NCBI RefSeq assembly: GCF_037126465.1
Contig: NW_026999461.1
Location: forward strand, 62,001 to 126,000
Direction of reading: 5' to 3'
From: Ornithodoros turicata
Taxonomy: Eukaryota > Arthropoda > Arachnida > Ixodida > Argasidae
DNA length: 64,000 bases
The translations under genes and the position numbers were made by a program. Below are positions 11,454-22,156 of the stretch, in pieces. Every line of letters begins with the position of its first letter. Within the stretch, counting starts at the first letter, position 1. The notes beneath the pieces were generated by a model, which made no database searches, had not been told where the DNA came from, and saw only the letters and a program-made list of their open reading frames with translations.

Positions 11454-12684
11454 TAGTGTTCCTGTTAGCATGCCTTCATCATGCTTGACTATAACCAACA
11501 CTCAATTGTATACTTAGTTTTTAAGATATGGTAAGAGAACATCGCTCTGCTTTTTCGTCACCCTGCTGCTACGTTGTGGAGCTACCATGCTTTTCAGCCG
11601 CCTTTGAACCTCAAGTAAAACTTCACGGCCATTCTTACATGTAACAGCAGTGTGAATACTTGGAAAACTGTTCTCTTTTTATCGTAACTCTTCTCCTTCT
11701 CTTTGTATGGTAAAATTATTTCCCGTTTGGCAAACACTAATTGTTGTTGGAATAATATTGTACCCCAAATTTGGCTTCTACCCTTTTGCTTCTAACACAG
11801 TTATAGTGCTCTTCACTAAAGGGACAGTCATGTTTCAGATCTATTTACTCATGTGAAACTTCTGGTTTTTTGCTGCAACTGTTTTTGTGTGCCAGCTCAC
11901 TGTGGCTGAAATAGCATCACCTAGTTCATGCCATATTTTCCAAACATTTACGTTTCTGCAAACGACTGTTTGCTTCAACCATTTATTTTTGGTGCCCTTT
12001 GTTAAAAGGGAAGTAATCATTTATCATGCAAGTTGCGACATTGGGCTTTTGTCTTCTTGCTTGCTGTTTACTTTAGTTTTTTTTTCTACATCAGCTGCCC
12101 ATGATTGAGATTGCATTAGCTTGTTCATTTCACGTTTACAAATCATTTTTAACCAACAACCCTTTCTTTTAAACTTTCCATTCAATGTTCTTCCACAGTT
12201 TGGGATATTCATCATTTCTAATGCAAGGACTCACGTGTAGTTCTTTCATGCAGCAGTTGTTCATGGGGTATGTAGTTTTCAATGTTTGTTTTCAGTTGCT
12301 TTACTGCAAAATTATGTGTAAAATGCTCATGATGCACTAGATGCTATGCTCATTGATGTGATATATTCAAACCTATATAAAGCATAACGCGACTTCATAC
12401 TTAACTAGAGAGAATATGTAAATACGTAATGATTCTGGTTTTAGATTATGTACTTCAGAATGCAATTGCCATTTGTGTAAGTGGGTAAATGGCATGGTGA
12501 ATTGGCAAGCTGTGCAAGCACCCGTCCTCACATTACAAGTTTTCACTTTAAGTAAGGATGCTTTACTCGTGCGTCTAGTCATACTGTATGTGTTGCATAC
12601 TACATCTGTTATTTGCAATAAAGAAGTGTCATTACAATTTGAATTACGCAGCCGTCTTGCGTCATAATGTCTCATTTCCCACAA
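11454..12684. other. Non-coding spacer right of Harbinger-1
   Basis: AT-rich sequence with T-runs and no open frame I can assign. It separates the Harbinger element from the viral-like fragment. Confidence 0.3.
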
Positions 12685-12699
12685 TCAGGAAACCATCTC

Positions 12700-12960
12700 G
12701 GCACGCTTCAATGCCAACATATTGAACGTTGCTGAACACCTAGCTACAATATAGTACGCATATCCCGACAGGTCCCTAACATGTCCGTGACACGTCCCAC
12801 ACGAAGTCCATAGGATTGCCGTAGGACATCTTCTGGCAGTCACCGGGATGTGACCTGGATGTCCGTGGGACATGATGGGATATCCTCTGGATATCCCGCA
12901 TTTCCCGCATGGATACCCATTGGACATCCACTGGACATCACTGTGTTGTCTGGGACACGG
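12700..12960. repeat. Short-motif array built on GGACATCC / GGATATCC
   Basis: Near-palindromic units of the form TGGGACATCC, GGGATATCC and their complements recur every 10-25 bp across about 260 bp. The array abuts and probably truncates the third gene of the Polinton-like fragment: the protein frame stops resembling its family at about 12965. Similar arrays built on different motifs occur at 17150, 19400, 21830 and 63525. Confidence 0.65.
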
Positions 12961-12964
12961 AGAC

Positions 12965-13215
12965 ACAATTCCCTCGCGATCCCAGAAAATAACCTTCTTT
13001 AATTCCGAGGCGACCCTTTCCGCTTCCTCTTCGTCCACCGCTCGAGATTGGAGCGAATAGTCAAAGTCATTTGTAGCGTCGGACGCCTTGTTTTTATTAT
13101 CGTAGGGGTCGAAGCCGTACTGCTTCAGTATACGATACAGTGCTTGCAGTATGAGTTTCACTTTGACGTCGTCACTTTCCTTCGACGAAAGAATGTTCCC
13201 GATGGAGCCGGTCAC
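12965..13215 (-). pseudogene. Truncated third gene of Polinton/adintovirus-like fragment
   Basis: The minus-strand frame immediately after the pX-like stop begins with a segment rich in D, V and K, including SKESDDVKVKLILQALYRIL. This helical opening is typical of a virion protein that follows the pX-like gene in related elements, from my memory of the family. No ATG opens the frame: the in-frame codon nearest the expected start is ATT, and the first alternative is GTG at 13215. After about 80 codons the frame enters the GGATATCC array, so most of the gene is gone. Assignment to a particular capsid component is not possible from this fragment. Confidence 0.5.
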
Positions 13216-13216
13216 T

Positions 13217-13553
13217 TCAATTCACTTGGCCATTGGCGAAAAAATTCAACACGGCCGAAACTAGGAGGGGAACCACCGACGAAGGAACACCCTGCCTTCG
13301 CTGCTGAGACAGATAGAGCTTCAAACGTTGCGGATTCTTGTGAACCTTTTTGTAGGCGAGCTGTCGTAAGAAGTGTGTGTGCTTCTTCAAACGCGAGAAT
13401 GTGTCTGGAGCTAGAGGCACCTTTCCGTTCAATACACTGAGGCAAATTTCGGAGAGGTGTTTCATGTCGGACAAAGAAGAACGTTTCAAGACGGCACGGA
13501 GGGGGTAGAGTGGAGAGTACTTTGAGTAAAGTGAGGTGAGGGCAGAGGTTCAT
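13217..13553 (-). pseudogene. pX-like small virion/core protein, frameshifted
   Basis: From 13489 down to a stop at 13217 the minus strand encodes a small basic protein with the block LSEICLSVLNGKVPLAP followed by RLKKHTHFLRQLAYKK and a hydrophobic C-terminus. This matches the pattern I associate with the pX-like proteins of Polintons and adintoviruses, distant relatives of adenovirus pX. The likely start is the ATG at 13553, which overlaps the ATPase stop (ATGA), but that frame must shift near 13500 to reach the conserved block, so the copy appears broken. Gene order ATPase, pX-like, next virion gene, all on one strand with overlapping ends, supports the call. Confidence 0.6.
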
Positions 13554-14188
13554 TTCGGAGCGTAGATATATTGACGTTCTTCCGGAAAGATATTGCTATG
13601 CAACCTGTGATCCTCGTGCGTATAGTTGTGAAAATCTACGAGTAAATAAGTGTGGTGCCACGACATCGCTTGTTTATATGCGTCCAGAAAATACTCCAAT
13701 CTTTTTCTGCCAAATAGCTGTTGCCCAAAATGTTCCATCTGATGGACGCTGCGCATGATGCGCCACAGGACGACATAACTGGCGTTGTAGGATATAGTTC
13801 TAAAATGGCTACTGTCGAAGAAGATGATTTGAACAATTAAGGAGATCGACGCATTGGTGTGGTGATAACCTCGAATGAAAAGATCGGTCACCTCCTTCAA
13901 GAAACCAGCGTCGGTCATGTGATTGTTGACGACGATCAGCGTAGCATGCGACGTGTCCCACTCTCGCATAGCTCCTTGGTTAATTTTACAGAGTCCCCAA
14001 ATTCGTCCTGCATGCTTGTCGAAAGGATATTTTTGTACGTAGAATATTTGTGACGGAGGCTTGTCCACCACGTCGTTCAGGTTCCTCAGCGCGTTTGCAA
14101 CGAAAGTAGATTTGCCGCACATGGAGGGTCCGCTTAAGATACAGCGAAAAGGATGACGTAAACGAAAAGGTTCCGCACGTGCGTACAT
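13550..14188 (-). CDS. Polinton/adintovirus-type packaging ATPase, altered Walker B
   Basis: An uninterrupted frame of 212 codons. Residues 20-28 form a Walker A loop (GPSMCGKST) after a hydrophobic strand, in the HPFRCILSGPS context characteristic of the FtsK/HerA-like (A32-type) DNA-packaging ATPases of Polintons and adintoviruses. Downstream are PPSQIFYV (about 44-51), a sensor-like LIVQ (117-120), a YNASYVVLWR segment (134-143) and a C-terminal FPEERQYIYAPK (201-212). The Walker B strand at 84-89 reads LIVVNN where relatives have a hydrophobic run ending in two acidic residues, so both acids appear replaced by Asn. That should abolish ATP hydrolysis. The length is close to that of family members. 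The stop overlaps the next ATG. This is an old integrated fragment, not a complete virus: no polymerase, integrase or major capsid gene was found nearby. Confidence 0.75.
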   Translation of the reverse strand: MYARAEPFRLRHPFRCILSGPSMCGKSTFVANALRNLNDVVDKPPSQIFYVQKYPFDKHAGRIWGLCKINQGAMREWDTSHATLIVVNNHMTDAGFLKEVTDLFIRGYHHTNASISLIVQIIFFDSSHFRTISYNASYVVLWRIMRSVHQMEHFGQQLFGRKRLEYFLDAYKQAMSWHHTYLLVDFHNYTHEDHRLHSNIFPEERQYIYAPK

Positions 14189-14250
14189 GTTGCGCGAAGA
14201 AAAAGAAGAGACTGAGACTCATAGAGAAATGCATTGCTTTTATTTACACA

Positions 14251-14511
14251 TCATCGTCGTCCTCTAGGCCGGAACTGCGGATCGGAACTCGGAATCCCAA
14301 TATAGATTATCAGGCTAAAGTTGGACTTCTTTTTCGTCAGTCTGCGGTCGAGTGTCTTCATCTTGTCGTGACACATTTCTTGACGTGCTTGCAACCATTC
14401 CAGGCGGTGGACTTGAAAGGCTTCCTCCACGAGGCCGCGAATAAATTCCTGAAGTTCTTCGATTTTTGTCTTTCCCCGTGGACGAGAAACGTAGGAGAAT
14501 AAACCACACAT
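14251..14511 (-). CDS. Small unrecognised ORF upstream of the viral-like ATPase
   Basis: An 86-residue frame from an ATG at 14511, on the same strand as the ATPase and ending about 60 bp upstream of it. It is rich in charged residues, with a coiled-coil-like stretch (KIEELQEFIRGLVEEAF) and a basic C-terminus. I do not recognise it. Its position, strand and well-placed TATA box suggest it is the first gene of the same Polinton/adintovirus-like fragment, but a chance frame cannot be excluded. Confidence 0.4.
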   Translation of the reverse strand: MCGLFSYVSRPRGKTKIEELQEFIRGLVEEAFQVHRLEWLQARQEMCHDKMKTLDRRLTKKKSNFSLIIYIGIPSSDPQFRPRGRR

Positions 14512-14539
14512 GGTGTTTTCCACGTATCGGTCAGAATGA

Positions 14540-14570
14540 TGACGTCAGCGCAGTGCGCGCTGCCTTTATA
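14540..14570 (-). promoter_or_regulatory. TATA box and CRE-like site upstream of the viral-like genes
   Basis: On the minus strand TATAAAG lies at 14570-14564, followed by a GC-rich stretch and TGACGTCA at about 14547-14540, 55-60 bp before the ATG at 14511. The spacing is what one expects of a core promoter for a leftward transcript. It could also belong to a divergent promoter region (14570-14840) that is strongly GC-rich. Confidence 0.4.
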
Positions 14571-14841
14571 CAGATAAACGTGCACAAAGAAACAAAAGCG
14601 AAACCAAAACGGAGAAGCCACCCGCTGCCGCTAGGAGCGCGAGCACAGCAGGAGGAGCAGAGAGCGAAACCGAAAGCACCTGCAACCGGGCGGGCTGACG
14701 GGCGGATGCAGAGGGCATTAGGAACACGTGCATAGCGACCGTGGCGCGGCGCCCCAGTCACTTGCTCGCTGGCTGTCGTGGAGAGCAGACGCTCAGTCGC
14801 TGCGCAGTCTACGCGCCCGCTCAGTTTTTTCCGGCTGCCGG

Positions 14842-14874
14842 ATGGAGCAGTCGCACCGTCGCCGTGGGGGAAAA
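14842..14874 (+). CDS. Possible short first coding exon
   Basis: In a GC-rich, promoter-like block (14580-14880) an ATG at 14842 opens about 11 basic codons (MEQSHRRRGGK) directly followed by a consensus donor, gtaagtg. No downstream exon could be matched. This could be the start of a spliced gene whose later exons I did not recognise, or a coincidence in GC-rich DNA. Confidence 0.25.
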
Positions 14875-15392
14875 GGTAAGTGATCTGCCGATGTTTGCAC
14901 GCTGTTTTAGCGCGCTCCTTTTCTCGCATGTTTGGACTTGGTTAGCAGTGACCAAGCCTTTTCTCCGTGTGGATGCACGTTTTGCGGTTCCCGCCTTGTG
15001 TTAGCTCCGTAGTGTTGTGACGCTGTGGTTAGGCCTAACCGGTTGCCTTTTCCCTGATGTGTACTGTTTTCTGCACGCTGTTTAGCAGTAGCGGTTAGGC
15101 CTTTTCTCTCGCATGCCTAGACTTTTTGAGCAGTGTTGCCATTTTTACCTGCCGCTAGTATCTTGTTGTTTTCTTTCTCACATAGAGCTGTGATAGTGGC
15201 GCCATCTGGTGTGATGCCTTGCAACTAAGTGGCCACCTGACGTCTATCTCTGCAACAGCGGGTGCCAACTACCAACATGGCGGGCACTGGTCACTCGGAC
15301 GTTCCGGAGCGGTTTCTTCGCCATGGCGACGTTGATTTTCGAATAAATTGTTTTTCTCCACTGTATTTCTATCTATTTTTTTCTTTTTTTAT

Positions 15393-15561
15393 GGACTCTA
15401 CTAGCCCACAACGCTCAGCTGGTCTGGACACGAGTTAGATGCTCCCCAATTAGTGTAGTGGATCCCTGGAGGGTGCTGATTAATGTATGGTGTCCCAATT
15501 AGCTCTAATTACTAATTAAATCGTGTTCAGGCCAGTTGAGCGTTGTGAACTACGAGAGTCC
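15393..15561. repeat. 169-bp MITE with about 41-bp inverted ends
   Basis: The left end GGACTCTACTAGCCCACAAC and following bases match, with a few mismatches, the reverse complement of the right end at 15521-15561. The shared core is CACAACGCTCA and the arms end at ACACGA. The AT-rich centre carries ATTAG/CTAAT repeats. No coding potential. Confidence 0.7.
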
Positions 15562-15649
15562 AGTACTTACTACTAATAAGTTAATTTCATACTTCAAAAT
15601 GTGACACTGGGTAGGACAACATTGGTGGTGTACACAGTTATAAAGCACC

Positions 15650-17224
15650 TTAGACTCCAAATATTTTACACAGGCTCCTATTCAAGTTTGCTCCATCACA
15701 TGTTATGTAATCGATGAAAAGACCAGCCTTTTCTCCCTGAAGTATCGCCTCGAGGATGATTTTTGACACAGTTTCAGCTTTTACATTCCCTTTCGAAGCA
15801 AAGACACCCAAGAGTTGTGTCCAATTGCCTGCACACAGATGCATAAGGGCAATTAGTAGGTAACGGGGCCTAGACCACTGACAATGAAAGGTTAAGTTAA
15901 TTGCCATGACCTGTGAACGACTGGAACAGAACCACCATGCCATGGTCCGACACTTCGTTTCTTTTTGACTCCGGTGCGAGCTCACCAAGGTCGATAAAAC
16001 CCTCGATGTCACATGCAAAGGACAACGCGAATGCGTCACCACAGACAATGTCATAGTATGGTTCACTACTCTAGTAAGTTCTTGAAATGCTGCCACTATA
16101 GCTTACGTGAACTTTCTACATTCAGGTGTTCAGAAAGTTTAATTTTCATTCAGCAAAATGCCGCAATGACGGCTGAACTCCTGCATGGCTGCAGCCTTCT
16201 CCTTCAGTACTGAGAATATTTTAGTGTTGAAACCGCATCCACCCTTAAAGTCCCTTAAGTATCTTTACAGGCATGTACGGCCAGGTAGGGCAAGGATTTT
16301 CCGAGTCCTGAGATGTTCGTATAGCTTTGAGCTTCGCATCCTCATCAAAAGGCATTCCAACACCCACTCATTCTTGTACACCATTCCTTTTGATGACCTT
16401 CTACGTGCCAACTGGAAGCAACTCTGAATGGCTAGCTGCTGCTTGTGAGGCAGGCTGTTTATTCGGTCCTCAAGCACTTGATCCGACACTTTTTCATTTT
16501 CAGCCTTCATCTGTGCTATAGCATTCTGTCCACTCGCAAGCTTTACCTTGACAGCAGGCTGCCTGCGAGCTGTGTTCTGCGCCCGCTTCTTAGTGTAATG
16601 TTCATGCGTCATTTTTTTTTGGCCATACGACTGGTTTTGGGCAAGCTTCCTCAGGTATTTGCAGTGAAGACGTGGGGTAACGCTGTTTTCTGATATCACT
16701 GTGCAACTTCGTGAGAAAAACTCTCCATTCCATGATACATAATTTATTGATGATGGCCTCATCGAACTACCAGCACACGTCGCTGTTCTGTCTACTCGTT
16801 GCAGTAGTAGTTCGGCTCGTCTCCAGTCAGCTATGGGCTGCTCGTCTGTTTTGATTCCTCGGAAGTATACAGATGCCACAAACATATTTGTGCTTGATGG
16901 AGTGAACTGTACTCTCTTTCTGACGTAAGGGCAGCCCAGATTAGACCCGTCACTCTCACAAAGAGCATAGTCATATGGTGGGCCATCCCCTGAGATATGC
17001 TGTCGGCTCCAGGAATGTGGGACACACACGTCATCCAGTCAACGTTCTTCATTGTTTGCCTCAGCATCATCACCAGTGGGTGGACATGCGTCTGACGGCA
17101 GCACCGCCTCTTCGTCTTGTACCTTCCCCAGGTAGCACAAAAAGTTGCAGCAACGTTGTCTAAATGTCAGCTTGTAACATTGCTCAGATGTTGCTAATGT
17201 CCGCGACTTCAACGTTATCTGCAA
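15650..17224 (-). pseudogene. Dead P-element/THAP9-like transposase
   Basis: Reading leftward from about 17224, the minus strand carries successive blocks of a P-element-type (THAP9-like) transposase. A 254-codon open stretch (17029-16265) contains a block with SSINYVSWNGEF, a basic region with TARRQPAVKVK, and ending in LALPGRTCL. A TAA stop follows, then KGGCGFNTKIFSVLKEK, then a frameshift, then (16096-15650) a block with the RNase H-like core signatures GNWTQLLGVFASKGNVKAE and IDYITCDGANLNRS. At least one stop and two frameshifts make it non-functional. The N-terminal THAP zinc finger is missing: the homology ends where a CAACGTT array begins (about 17150). P-type transposases cut and paste DNA using GTP. 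No terminal repeats were found. Confidence 0.8.
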
Positions 17225-17350
17225 CGTTCATTTTCAACATTGCCACAACATCAATTGTTAACGTCACATCAACGTATGATTGTGTGATGTTCTCGCAACA
17301 TCAATTTGATAACGTTTCAGTAATGTACGTGTGCAACGTTACAGCAATAT
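17150..17350. repeat. Short-motif array built on CAACGTT / AACATTG
   Basis: About a dozen copies of AACGTT or AACATTG/CAACATC variants are spaced 8-20 bp apart over 200 bp. The core AACGTT is its own reverse complement. The array replaces the expected 5' end of the P-like transposase. Confidence 0.7.
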
Positions 17351-17378
17351 ATGAATTTATAGCACTTCCGTTATACGG

Positions 17379-17587
17379 CAGCCTTACGTCCTCACCTCAA
17401 CACAACTGTTAATAGCTGAAGCAAAACGGTGCACAAGACGCGGACGGAACAGAAAAGAAGAAACAACACAGGCTCCTGTGGCACAGGAGCCTGTGGTGTT
17501 GTTTCATCTCTTCTGTTCCGTCCACGTCTTGTGGTCCATTTTACTTCAGCTATTAACGGTTGTGTTAAGGTGAGGACGTATGGCTGC
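17379..17587. repeat. Near-perfect 209-bp palindrome
   Basis: The sequence starting GCAGCCTTACGTCCTCACC is repeated in reverse complement up to 17587, with the centre at about 17481 inside CTCCTGTGGCACAGGAG. There is effectively no loop. A handful of mismatches, including one near each outer end, separate the arms. Such a structure would form a hairpin or cruciform and is probably a fold-back MITE. Confidence 0.8.
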
Positions 17588-18039
17588 ACGTTACCAAATT
17601 GTGTTCATTTTGTTTCTTAGATGTACTAACAAAAGTACACATTTTTACCGTTGTTAATAGCTAAATTGCAAAGGTATTCATATTTAAATTTAGTTGTAAC
17701 ACTTAGCTATCAGGATGACGAAGACTGGGACAATTGTTTCCAATACATTTATCGTAATATATCATCGTTATACATATACAATACAGAATTACTGTACAGG
17801 AGCTTGTACATGACAGCTAAAACCCACGCTTGGGCATAAAACTAGGCCCCAAGGGACACTCAACGACTCAAGGGACTCATGATGTCAGCCTCCGGCACCC
17901 TGCAAGTTGAAAATAGTGTTCCGTCTTAAATGTGACCTATACAGGCATACATTGCATGGACGTTGGGGGACCCCGGGGGGAATAACTATCTCATGGTATT
18001 ATGGGTATGTTGGCTGGAACTAGGCATTACTCCATCTAT
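17588..18039. other. Non-coding spacer
   Basis: AT-rich sequence followed by a GC-rich patch near 17960-17980. I see no gene or clear repeat. Confidence 0.3.
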
Positions 18040-18300
18040 ACAAATTATCATCCATACTAACAGTAGGTGGATGAGACCCCCGCTGTAAATCCGCACTGTG
18101 TACCAAAGTGTGTTTCGGGCCTTCGAAACTCACGATCACAACCATCTGATAAGGCGTCAGTTCGGGCCCTGCTACGCACTCATGTGAAAGTTTACATGGC
18201 GTATCGGTGAGCTCGATCATGCCGCATATTAGCGCACTCACCACATAACATCACACCAGGGGCCCTTTCCTCGTCAAAACTAATCGACCTCGATTACTTT
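18040..18300 (-). repeat. Segment A', inverted copy of 22157-22395
   Basis: Read leftward, this segment matches segment A on the plus strand at 22157-22395 over about 240 bp. Shared blocks include GTAATCGAGGT, AGGGCCCCTGGT, ATGCGGCATGATC and GAAGGCCCGAAAC. In one frame both copies read through the conserved tract and share AGP, YQM and IVSFEGPK, so it may derive from a coding exon of unknown protein. The two copies are in opposite orientation about 4 kb apart. Confidence 0.6.
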
Positions 18301-19395
18301 ACGTCAGGAGCTGTAGTGCATGGCTGCCACGAAATACTCCGCCCTTAAATCCCGCCCGTTTCAGTTGAAATTTATACCAAGTTTTCTTTCGCAGCCTCTC
18401 AGCCCTAATCTCGGACCACGACCCTACGTCATTTTGACGTAACAATGACGTAAAAGATGAGTTTCAAAGCTGAAAAGTAATGTAGCGAAAGAGGGTCGAT
18501 TACTTTGAGCGGGGATGGATTTCGTGATGGGTCCGCATGTGCATTTCCGTTTATTGCGTTGTATAAAGTCTGTATGTGCTCGTCACAACGAAAAATTCAT
18601 ATTTTTCTTCGTTTTTGTTTAATAATGATAGAAAAGCACCGCGCAACACCGTTTCTCTGCGCCGATTGCGGCATCGTATGCGTGAAAGTGGCGGGATTTT
18701 CGAAGCGTCGTCAGAGCCATCTTACAATCAATGTTATTGCAACGTAGCGGCGTGCACACAAAAAACTCATCGATCAAAGTCCACTGTAAGTTGAGTAAAA
18801 CTATCAACGCTCATTTGCGGTACCATTACCACCCCCACAGCTCACGAGCAAAAGAAGCATATTAAAATGCGAATTATCATTTCGCATATCGAGCACACGA
18901 ACACACAGAAAAATATAAATAAAGCTCGAGATTTAGAGCACGAACCGATTTCTCATAAACGCGTTTACGGCTCGCGCCACACTGTCCATTCGACCCTTTG
19001 CAATGATCCTCCGCGCGCTTTTATCGTTTTGTTGCCTGCCATCAGCGCCATCTCACGGGCACATACCGAATTATAAATGCAAAGTACAATCACGGTGTCA
19101 CACAAACATTGCCGTCTTGCACACCTGTACATCAAGAAAAATGACAAACAGCAAAAAAGGAAATTACGAGCGTGCTTTTCCACGCATTTTCCACGAAATT
19201 GTTTTACGCCGGTAGAGTTTTCTGTTTCCGACACCTAGAACCGAAGCAACAACGCAGGGCGGGCAGATCACAGGTGTGGCCTTCGGATTCTCAGGAGGAA
19301 ACACCGAGTTTCAGGAGGAAACACATAAGGCGAGTCGCTTTCCAAGATAACACGTGGGGCGATTCCCAGGCAAAAATCTGGAATGGGAAAACTTC
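18301..19395. other. Spacer with a possible zinc-finger-like first exon
   Basis: Around 18715-18785 the plus strand has an open stretch containing CYCNVAACTQKTHR, followed by gtaagttg. The C-x4-C spacing resembles the start of a THAP-type zinc finger, but the rest of such a domain was not found. The remainder, to 19395, has no recognised gene. Confidence 0.25.
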
Positions 19396-19399
19396 AAAG

Positions 19400-19550
19400 T
19401 GGTTTATTGGACAGGTCCCACTTTGAGTGTGGGACCACTTAGTGACTGGGACCAGTTGAAAGTGGAACCAGTGGAATTGATCCAGTGGTCCCCTCTGCTA
19501 AGTGGTCCGGGATCCGGCCACTTAGCAGCTGGGACCACTGAATGCATGAC
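19400..19550. repeat. Short-motif array built on GGGACCA / TGGTCCC
   Basis: AGTGGGACCAC-like units in both orientations (CCCACTT, GGGACCACTT, GGGACCAG, GTGGTCC, GGGACCACTGA) recur about every 15-20 bp. Confidence 0.6.
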
Positions 19551-21829
19551 CGAAAATAATGCGTAGAAATGCACATATTGCTCAAGTAATTACCGTTTAT
19601 TCTGCTAAAAGCATACACTGAGCAGAAAGAAATACTAATCAATACATCTCTACATTTACATACCACGTAGTATAAGTCTGATCACTCACTGTGTCTAGAC
19701 AAAGCATATGCCTGACTGTGCGATGCACTCACGGACCACAGGGAGCTTTCGTTCGTTGGCCACCTCACATCTTTTATATTTTCTTAAAGAAGATGACACG
19801 ACAATCCTGTTTTCCATGCAGGTCGCGACATACACCCCATTCCTCTTCACCGTACGTTCGGAATCTTCTTATCCTGTTTCTCTTCAAGTTCCTCCGAAGT
19901 TTCTAAAACGAAACATCTAATTAATAGTAATCAAAACATCACGGTCATCACTCATACCTGCAAACATTCGCGACGTGCAGTCCGATTGGCGTTTCACAGT
20001 GCGTTCTTGCCTCTACGCCGTTTACGTCTTCTTGGCGTCAAAACTCTTCCCAGAAATCGACAATGTGTTGCACAGGAACCATTGTCATCGCATTGTCTTA
20101 CAAAGCGCACTGAAACACACGTAAATACTGCACAGGAGATACACCATCACCACCCTTGCGACGGTTACTGAAGACAAAACCAACTTGCTGCGACGCGTCG
20201 AAGTTCGGTTCTAACAGGGGAATGAACGTGTAGTATATTTCTATTGTCGGGAAAAACTCACGTGACCTCAGACGTCGGGCCAATCGTTGGGCCTCGGTAG
20301 AGTAGTTTTTTGCTTTGTTTTATTTTGTCTCCATGGGTGACGCGTGACGTAAAGCGACGCTGCCGAGGGGTCTTTTTCCCTTTCCCCTCTGTTCTCTCCC
20401 CGCTTTGGCGGTTCTGGATTTTCGTTCGCATCCAGTGAAATAAATAAAACGCGGAAGCGTTGGCTCTTTCTGTTGCACAAGGTGCTTTATTTTTCGGGAT
20501 TGGTATTTCCAAATCACACATATGCAGTCTTCTGTATCTGCGCCAAACACGAACTTTACATGAACATTGTTTCTGAAGTTCGAGTAATATGCCGAAGCAA
20601 CTTCACATTCACTGTTAGCTGATGTCTCAAGTGGAAGTCTTCACTAGATCAGTAAATTCACTGCACAGGCACACACATTCACAAATCCAGCATGACAGGA
20701 AACATGTCCATATCCCTTTTGCTGCTTGTATAGTGTCACATGTCAAGGCTGACCCGTCACAAAGGAACCTGTGCAGCTGCTAGGCCAAAAGATGATGTTC
20801 CAACCACTCAGAGTGGCATATCCATTCTATTGCGTCCATGCCGATGCTTTTCTGAAGCAGATATGAGTTGAGCAGTACCTAGTTGATACCTGAGCAAGAA
20901 AGACCAGAATAGGGATCAGAAAACGTGAAAACTAAAAATTCTACCGGCCGAAATGCTGAGTATATGCCACAGGTGCGGTGCTATGCTATGCTACGCTAAG
21001 CGGCAGAATGGAATAGGAACTGACTTACCTGCCATCGAGTGGAAAAACACAGTATTGATCCTTCTTGAATCGTTGTCGCGCCAAGCAAGCGAAGCAACCT
21101 GCGCCTTCCACTTATCTATCACTGAATTTACTTGCAGAAGTATCCAAGAGGATTCGAGTTTTGCAGAGTCGGTATCGACGGGCACTAAAAGCCATCCAAA
21201 GCGGTACCGGCAAAGATGCTATGCGTGCGTCCCTGCTGCACCATATTTCGAAACTTTACGGCGAACTGCTCCGGCACCCCAGCCCCAGACACGGCGGTGC
21301 CCGCTTTCCCGCGCCACGAAAAGGTTATAATTTCAAACGGACCAATGAGCGCTCGCATACCAGGGGAGCGGCCGCAGGAGCCAATGGGATGCTCTCGGTA
21401 GAGAACTCGCGCTTCGACGTAAAAATTTTGACGTTTGATGACGCGAAAGGCTCGCAGCGCCTCACTTTAGTCCGCAAAGGAACTCGCGAGTTTCATCCCC
21501 TTGGTTCTAACTTCCAACTGCCACTCTCGCTCCGTCGCTCGCCTCTCGCTCTCTCCTCTCCCTCTCTGCTCTCGCTCGCCGTTTGAAGTTTGAATTGCCG
21601 TGGCGTCTTCACATTGCATCAGCCTCTGCAATTACATTTTCTTTTTTTGTTGTTGTCTTTCAGATGAGAATGTGCACGAATTGGAGTTACAGCATTCGCA
21701 GACGCGCGCACCTGGATAAACAGCAATGAAAAGAGACCATGCCTGTGCTAAAATAGATCAGAGTAATAGATCAAACAAAACATGACAAGTGTGGACAAGA
21801 TGAAATCTCAAAGGGGGAAGCTGGGAAGC
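19551..21829. other. Long stretch without an assignable gene
   Basis: Contains scattered short open frames only. A donor-like site (gtaagt) on the minus strand near 21030 follows an open stretch (21185-21031), and a CT-rich tract lies at 21520-21580. The block 21280-21590 is GC-rich and promoter-like. I do not recognise any product. Confidence 0.3.
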
Positions 21830-22075
21830 TGCCCAACTTGGAGTCTCAGCGACCATTCTGGGAACAAAATGGTACCTGTGAGGCTCCAGCTGGAACTTCT
21901 GGAACCATCTGAGACCAGAGTGGTACCACTGATGTCACCAAAGTGGAACCAGCCACCCCACTTGGGAATCCAGCTGGGACCATCCACATTCAACTGGAAC
22001 CATTCCGGGACCATCAAACATCCAACTGGAACCAGTGCAGATTCAACTGGAACCATTCTGGGACCACTCCAGATT
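21830..22075. repeat. Short-motif array built on TGGAACCA / GGGACCA
   Basis: Units such as AACTGGAACCATTC, GGGACCAT and TGGTACC recur about every 15-20 bp over roughly 240 bp, many preceded by CAACT or CAGCT. The motif is related to that at 19400-19550. Confidence 0.7.
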
Positions 22076-22156
22076 TTCGCCTGGGTTGGTTGATAGAAGG
22101 TGTCAACCGCTTTTAATATTCACGCCTATTTGGATTGTGCACCAATGACAGAAGAA

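Noticed and set aside
17392..17620. Open frames on both strands with matching ends
   Set aside because: They are the two strands of the 209-bp palindrome.
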